Under the pieces are notes generated by a model. It did not search any database and was not told the DNA's origin. It saw only the letters and a program-made list of their open reading frames with translations. The translations under genes and the position numbers were made by a program. This document shows, piece by piece, positions 21,507 to 24,059 of a stretch of DNA of 24,059 nt (its first letter is position 1; every line of letters starts with the position of its first letter). This DNA is from Branchiostoma floridae (taxonomy: Eukaryota; Chordata; Leptocardii; Amphioxiformes; Branchiostomatidae), in NCBI RefSeq assembly GCF_000003815.2, contig NC_049997.1:15219847-15243905 (forward strand). Direction: 5' to 3'.

Positions 21507-21983
21507 CTATAAGGAATAATGGCCGTCTTTTTAACAACACAGTATCTATACTGAGTGGAAAAAAATTAAATGTGTGCTTACTGACTTATATATTCTACTA
21601 TTTGACAGTAAACAGATGAACACGAAGATGAAATAGATATTAGGATCTGAAAATTGATACACGGATATTATCATTTGAAAATTAGGAGCATGGCGTAGAT
21701 AAGCGAACTGTAAGCTTTTATGTTGTAAGCTTTTATACATTTTAATGACAATCATGCTTTTTGTGCCTGTACATTTTATCAGCTAATCTGCACAAATAGA
21801 TAAATTTAGTTAATGGTGGAAAGGAAATGTGTGGGGTGGAAAGTAGCTGCAATATGTTTTTGTATGCATGAGTGAACTTTTGCCTTCACGATTGCTGGAC
21901 TACTATTTCGAAGACTCTATGAATTGATAAAAGCTACTGTCGTTTTATCACGTTTGCACCATGGTAAAATAACGAGGATTCAA
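21507..21983. other. AT-rich gap between the two GIMAP genes
   Basis: This carries the 3' flank of the upstream gene and the 5' flank of the downstream gene. A 69-codon minus-strand frame (21546-21755) ends across a donor-like GTAAGC, but it is AT-rich and hydrophobic and looks like chance. No IRF/ISRE core like those in the upstream gene's intron is seen here. Confidence 0.5.
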
Positions 21984-22808
21984 TCAAAAAAGAGGGCACC
22001 ATGGAAGTTTCAATTTCGAACGATCGGTCAGCATGGCATGGTGTACCAACTCTACCTTTTCCTTTTGCGATAGGGGAGCGTCGCCCGAGGAGATAGCTGC
22101 ATCACTATGCTTGGCGCCGGAGACGACTGTGGACGAGCCGCGAGGAGGGAGATACTTGCTCTTGTAAGGCCGTCCACCATTCTCCTCCATGACGGTTTTC
22201 AGGCGTGTTATCAGGTCTTCGACTTGCTTGGCCCTTTTCGCACCGTCTTTTGTGCGGTTGTCGAAGACGACCACTCGGTTGTTCACGCGCTCCAGCAATT
22301 TTGAAAGGCCGTTCCACTTGTCAGACAGGTAGCCTTCAAGGGTGATACCCTCCTCTTCACGGACCCTTTCGTACTCGTCACCGTACGTGAGCACGACGAT
22401 CATGTGTAGGAATATCTCCTTTCCGAAGTTATCTTCGAGTGCCTTGAACACTTCCTTTTGCTGGTCGCTGAAGCGCACGCCAAAGCGGTGGACGAAAAGG
22501 ACGGCGTCGACGCCATCTTTGGCCTCAACGATCCACTTGGCTACTTCCATCATGGGGTCAAAGGAGGGATTATTTTCTTGCTTGCTTTCCGTAATGTCAG
22601 GCGTGTCGATGATCGTCAAGTTCGGCGTCATCCCTGCCACTTGGCAGGTCTCCACTTGGTACGTCTTGGTAGTCTGGCCCTTCGACGAAACTTTGAACTT
22701 TTTATCCCCCAAGATAGTGTTTCCAGTGGCGCTTTTTCCACTGCCTGTTTTCCCGAACAACAGCAACGTTTTTGTTTGAGAATCATCAAAGGAACCCTGT
22801 GATAACAC
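21984..22808 (-). CDS. GIMAP-like AIG1 GTPase, upstream copy, main exon
   Basis: This encodes an AIG1/GIMAP-type GTPase of up to 274 residues. The P-loop GKTGSGKS is at 19-26, G3 is DTPD at 68-71, the conserved AIG1 box lies around 103-121 (AVLFVHRFGVRF), G4 is TYGD at 141-144 and G5 is FDNRTKD at 182-188. A helical tail leads to a CaaX-like end, CPLF (271-274). The open frame's first residues (MLSQ) lie before a phase-0 splice acceptor, TTATCACAG|GGT at 22797/22796, so exon 2 probably begins at 22796. It would then be joined to the small exon at 23360-23368 so that M-A-T precedes GSFDDS. It is a close relative of the gene 487 bases downstream in the same orientation, which suggests tandem duplication. 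Confidence 0.92.
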   Translation of the reverse strand: MLSQGSFDDSQTKTLLLFGKTGSGKSATGNTILGDKKFKVSSKGQTTKTYQVETCQVAGMTPNLTIIDTPDITESKQENNPSFDPMMEVAKWIVEAKDGVDAVLFVHRFGVRFSDQQKEVFKALEDNFGKEIFLHMIVVLTYGDEYERVREEEGITLEGYLSDKWNGLSKLLERVNNRVVVFDNRTKDGAKRAKQVEDLITRLKTVMEENGGRPYKSKYLPPRGSSTVVSGAKHSDAAISSGDAPLSQKEKVELVHHAMLTDRSKLKLPWCPLF

Positions 22809-22853
22809 ATAGCATACGATTTTAACTATCCACTAAGAATCAAAGAAAAACAT

Positions 22854-22865
22854 GAAAGTGAAACT
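22854..22865 (+). promoter_or_regulatory. ISRE-type core GAAAGTGAAACT
   Basis: GAAAGTGAAACT is a full match to the interferon-stimulated response element core (GAAANNGAAACT) bound by IRF-family factors. It lies 46 bases from the main exon of the upstream GIMAP gene, inside the predicted intron 1. A single 12-base match can occur by chance, but two related sites follow at 23004 and 23218. Confidence 0.5.
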
Positions 22866-22987
22866 CTACATCTACGTTACATCAAAATTCAATCCCTTAG
22901 ACCAATTCATCGGAAAATACTAGGCATATTTTATAGATCAATTCATTACTTTTACAAAAGAATAAGTCATTGTTCCTTCCAGCTAAA

Positions 22988-23016
22988 ATGATGAATAGGG
23001 TGCGAAAGTGAAAGTA
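22988..23016. repeat. Duplicated 29-base block with IRF site, copy 1
   Basis: atgatgaatagggt(t)gcgaaagtgaaagta occurs here and at 23201-23230, differing by one inserted t. Both copies include the IRF core GAAAGTGAAAGT. The duplication shows the putative IRF site was copied as part of a larger block. Confidence 0.85.
23004..23015 (+). promoter_or_regulatory. IRF element GAAAGTGAAAGT, copy 1
   Basis: GAAAGTGAAAGT is the classical IRF-binding element sequence (GAAANNGAAA). It sits in the block duplicated at 23201-23230. Binding is inference. Confidence 0.5.
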
Positions 23017-23217
23017 GAGTCTCAATTGCAAGCGATCGCGGTTAGCTTGATAGGGAAAACGATACAGAAATTACACATCAAGACAACTTAATTTATGTCG
23101 TCTGTTTTGTCCTTACCGGTTTTTTTTTCAGTTGATGTAAGTACACAAATGAAAACCTAATGATAATGATAATGATGATAATCCTCCACCATAAAACCAC
23201 ATGATGAATAGGGTTGC

Positions 23218-23229
23218 GAAAGTGAAAGT
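23218..23229 (+). promoter_or_regulatory. IRF element GAAAGTGAAAGT, copy 2
   Basis: This is a second copy of the same 12-base IRF core, 214 bases from the first and about 131 bases from the predicted donor of exon 1. It lies immediately beside the GIMAP fragment at 23235. Confidence 0.5.
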
Positions 23230-23234
23230 AATAT

Positions 23235-23284
23235 GTCGCTGAAGCATACGCCGAAATGGCCAGCGTCGACGCCATCTTCAGCCT
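23235..23284 (-). pseudogene. Decayed fragment of a GIMAP coding sequence
   Basis: gtcgctgaagc, acgcc, then gcgtcgacgccatctt(c/t)(a/g)gcct match the upstream GIMAP gene at about 22464-22533, where they encode the conserved AIG1 box region. The fragment is shorter because of internal deletions and is in the same orientation, about 750 bases upstream of the matching gene segment. It is a relic of a third GIMAP copy or of an unequal exchange in the cluster. It cannot code. Confidence 0.75.
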
Positions 23285-23359
23285 ACTAAGTGAACTTTAA
23301 CGTAGGTGTAGGTTATCGTAATACGAGAGTAATGCGTAATACTGTAAGATTGTACTTAC

Positions 23360-23368
23360 TGTCGCCAT
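23360..23368 (-). CDS. Predicted first coding exon of upstream GIMAP gene
   Basis: On the minus strand, GCTAAA ATG GCG ACA|GTAAGTA (ATG at 23368-23366, donor GT at 23359-23358) gives a three-codon coding exon with a good start context and a near-consensus donor. Its phase matches the acceptor at 22797, so the protein would begin M-A-T followed by GSFDDS. The downstream GIMAP exon also starts with codons for D-A-T after its acceptor, a weak parallel. The exon is short and could be chance. Confidence 0.5.
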
Positions 23369-24022
23369 TTTAGCCGCTGATGTAGTCACTGTTGCAACCG
23401 ACAAATTACCCCAAAAATATAGATGTAGAGAGCACAACAAAGGATGCTCACAAAGAAGACCGATTCACGCCAAGAGTGCTGTTGTGGCAGTGCGCATGGC
23501 TATATGTACCACCCCGTGCCTGGTACCGATATAAGGGACAATTCACATGACAATGATGGGCACATGATGTGCTCAGTCATTGAAATGATTAGTTTGGTAT
23601 TTTACGGAGAAAATATCTATTTGTTGCCGTGAAAAAGAATTAAGAAGACATTCGGCCACAAATTCCCTGAAGTCTGGCCGAGATGGCAATCGGACGCTCT
23701 TTAGTTTAACTGCCCCGATGGCGCAAACGAAGCATCCTGACAAGCGCAAAAGTTACATCATCTTGTAAGGCAGTTTGAACCGGTTATTTCTAGATATTCT
23801 CTGCTAGAACTGGTTCATACTAGAATCCTTATCAGTTGACCAATGGTGGCTCCGAACTGAGCTATGCTATTGTGACTTTGACCGTACCATGAGGACATTA
23901 CTTTCGGGGGAGTATACTGGTACATGCTTGTTTAGGCCATCAAAACTTCTCACAGTACCTGCAAATAAATTTAGATCATTCCTTATCCTGAGGATCAAAG
24001 ATGTAATAGTGTTCGATTCCTT
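23369..24022. other. 5' flank of the GIMAP cluster, no gene seen
   Basis: This would hold the promoter and 5' untranslated region of the upstream GIMAP gene. No TATA box is evident at a proper distance. A 62-codon frame at 23444-23632 has no domain. A short inverted pair (tgaaccggtt near 23776 and aactggttca ending 23817) forms a weak hairpin. Confidence 0.45.
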
Positions 24023-24059
24023 TAGCCTGGTATCCAGCCGTAATTATAGCTCCCGAGTC
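24023..24059. mobile_element. Start of a tagcctgg-type repeat, cut by window end
   Basis: tagcctggtatccagccg starts at 24023 and resembles the terminal word of the small MITE at 10724-10815. Only 37 bases are present before the window ends, so the other end cannot be seen. Confidence 0.45.

Larger units (their letters stand above)
22797..23359 (-). other. Predicted intron 1 of the upstream GIMAP gene
   Basis: A donor GTAAGTA starts at 23359 and the acceptor CACAG ends at 22797, giving a 563-base intron that splits the frame between codons (phase 0). The intron is AT-rich but holds three IRF/ISRE-type cores, a duplicated 29-30-base block, a (GATAAT)-type microsatellite at 23159-23183, and a decayed GIMAP fragment. 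The model is inference from splice-site consensus and matching phases; transcript evidence is not available here. Confidence 0.55.

Noticed and set aside
21546-21755. 69-codon frame as a first exon of the downstream GIMAP gene
   Set aside because: Although it overlaps a donor-like GTAAGC in phase, the peptide is AT-driven and hydrophobic with no start context; kept only as a remark.
24005-24022. tRNA B-box-like gttcgattcc
   Set aside because: No A box or cloverleaf can be drawn upstream, and the word runs straight into a known repeat start.

Overview
The window looks like a piece of a large, repeat-rich invertebrate deuterostome genome, most probably amphioxus (Branchiostoma). The basis is inference: spliced AIG1/GIMAP-type GTPase genes with split-exon structure, a CR1/L2-like LINE that opens with a PHD finger and a 2A-like NPGP motif, many short inverted-repeat elements, and one 100-N assembly gap. 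Nothing here looks bacterial. No species-specific marker can be read with certainty.

Layout. 1-560 is a GC-rich stretch with two local tandem duplications and no recognised gene. 561-8900 is AT-rich non-coding DNA carrying small palindromic or nested elements: a MITE at 2135-2346, an inverted repeat that encloses the assembly gap (2453-2677), an abutting pair of 21-bp inverted arms (2678-3885), a roughly 55-bp tandem array (3388-3616), a hairpin (3702-3820), and a palindrome with hammerhead-ribozyme-like sequence (5443-5607). Around 8977-9116 the minus strand has a promoter or first-exon-like signature, a YY1-type ATGGCGGC site followed by a strong splice donor. 10716-10823 is a very small MITE with an 8-bp target duplication. 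11400-13585 is a roughly 203-bp tandem satellite of about eleven units.

13852-17483 is one broken CR1/L2-like LINE on the minus strand. It has a PHD finger, only the ends of the endonuclease, and a nearly whole reverse transcriptase. It is damaged by an internal endonuclease deletion, a 739-bp insertion with a 9-bp target duplication, and a frameshift. 17484-19354 is a patchwork of direct repeats (150-180 bp and an identical 104-bp pair) around a 35-36-bp minisatellite and a G-rich tract. 19355-20798 has no visible gene.

20799-23368 is the only clear host-gene region: two head-to-tail minus-strand GIMAP-like GTPases. The upstream one can be modelled as two exons, with a three-codon first exon (ATG GCG ACA) and a phase-0 intron of about 563 bp. 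That intron holds three matches to the IRF/ISRE core (GAAANNGAAA) and a decayed fragment of a third GIMAP copy. Both proteins end in a CaaX-like tail (CTLF, CPLF), suggesting prenylated membrane-bound GTPases, and both carry DTPD instead of DxxG in the G3 loop. Together these features read as a small, actively duplicating immune-type GTPase cluster with possible IRF control, sitting next to transposon-rich DNA.
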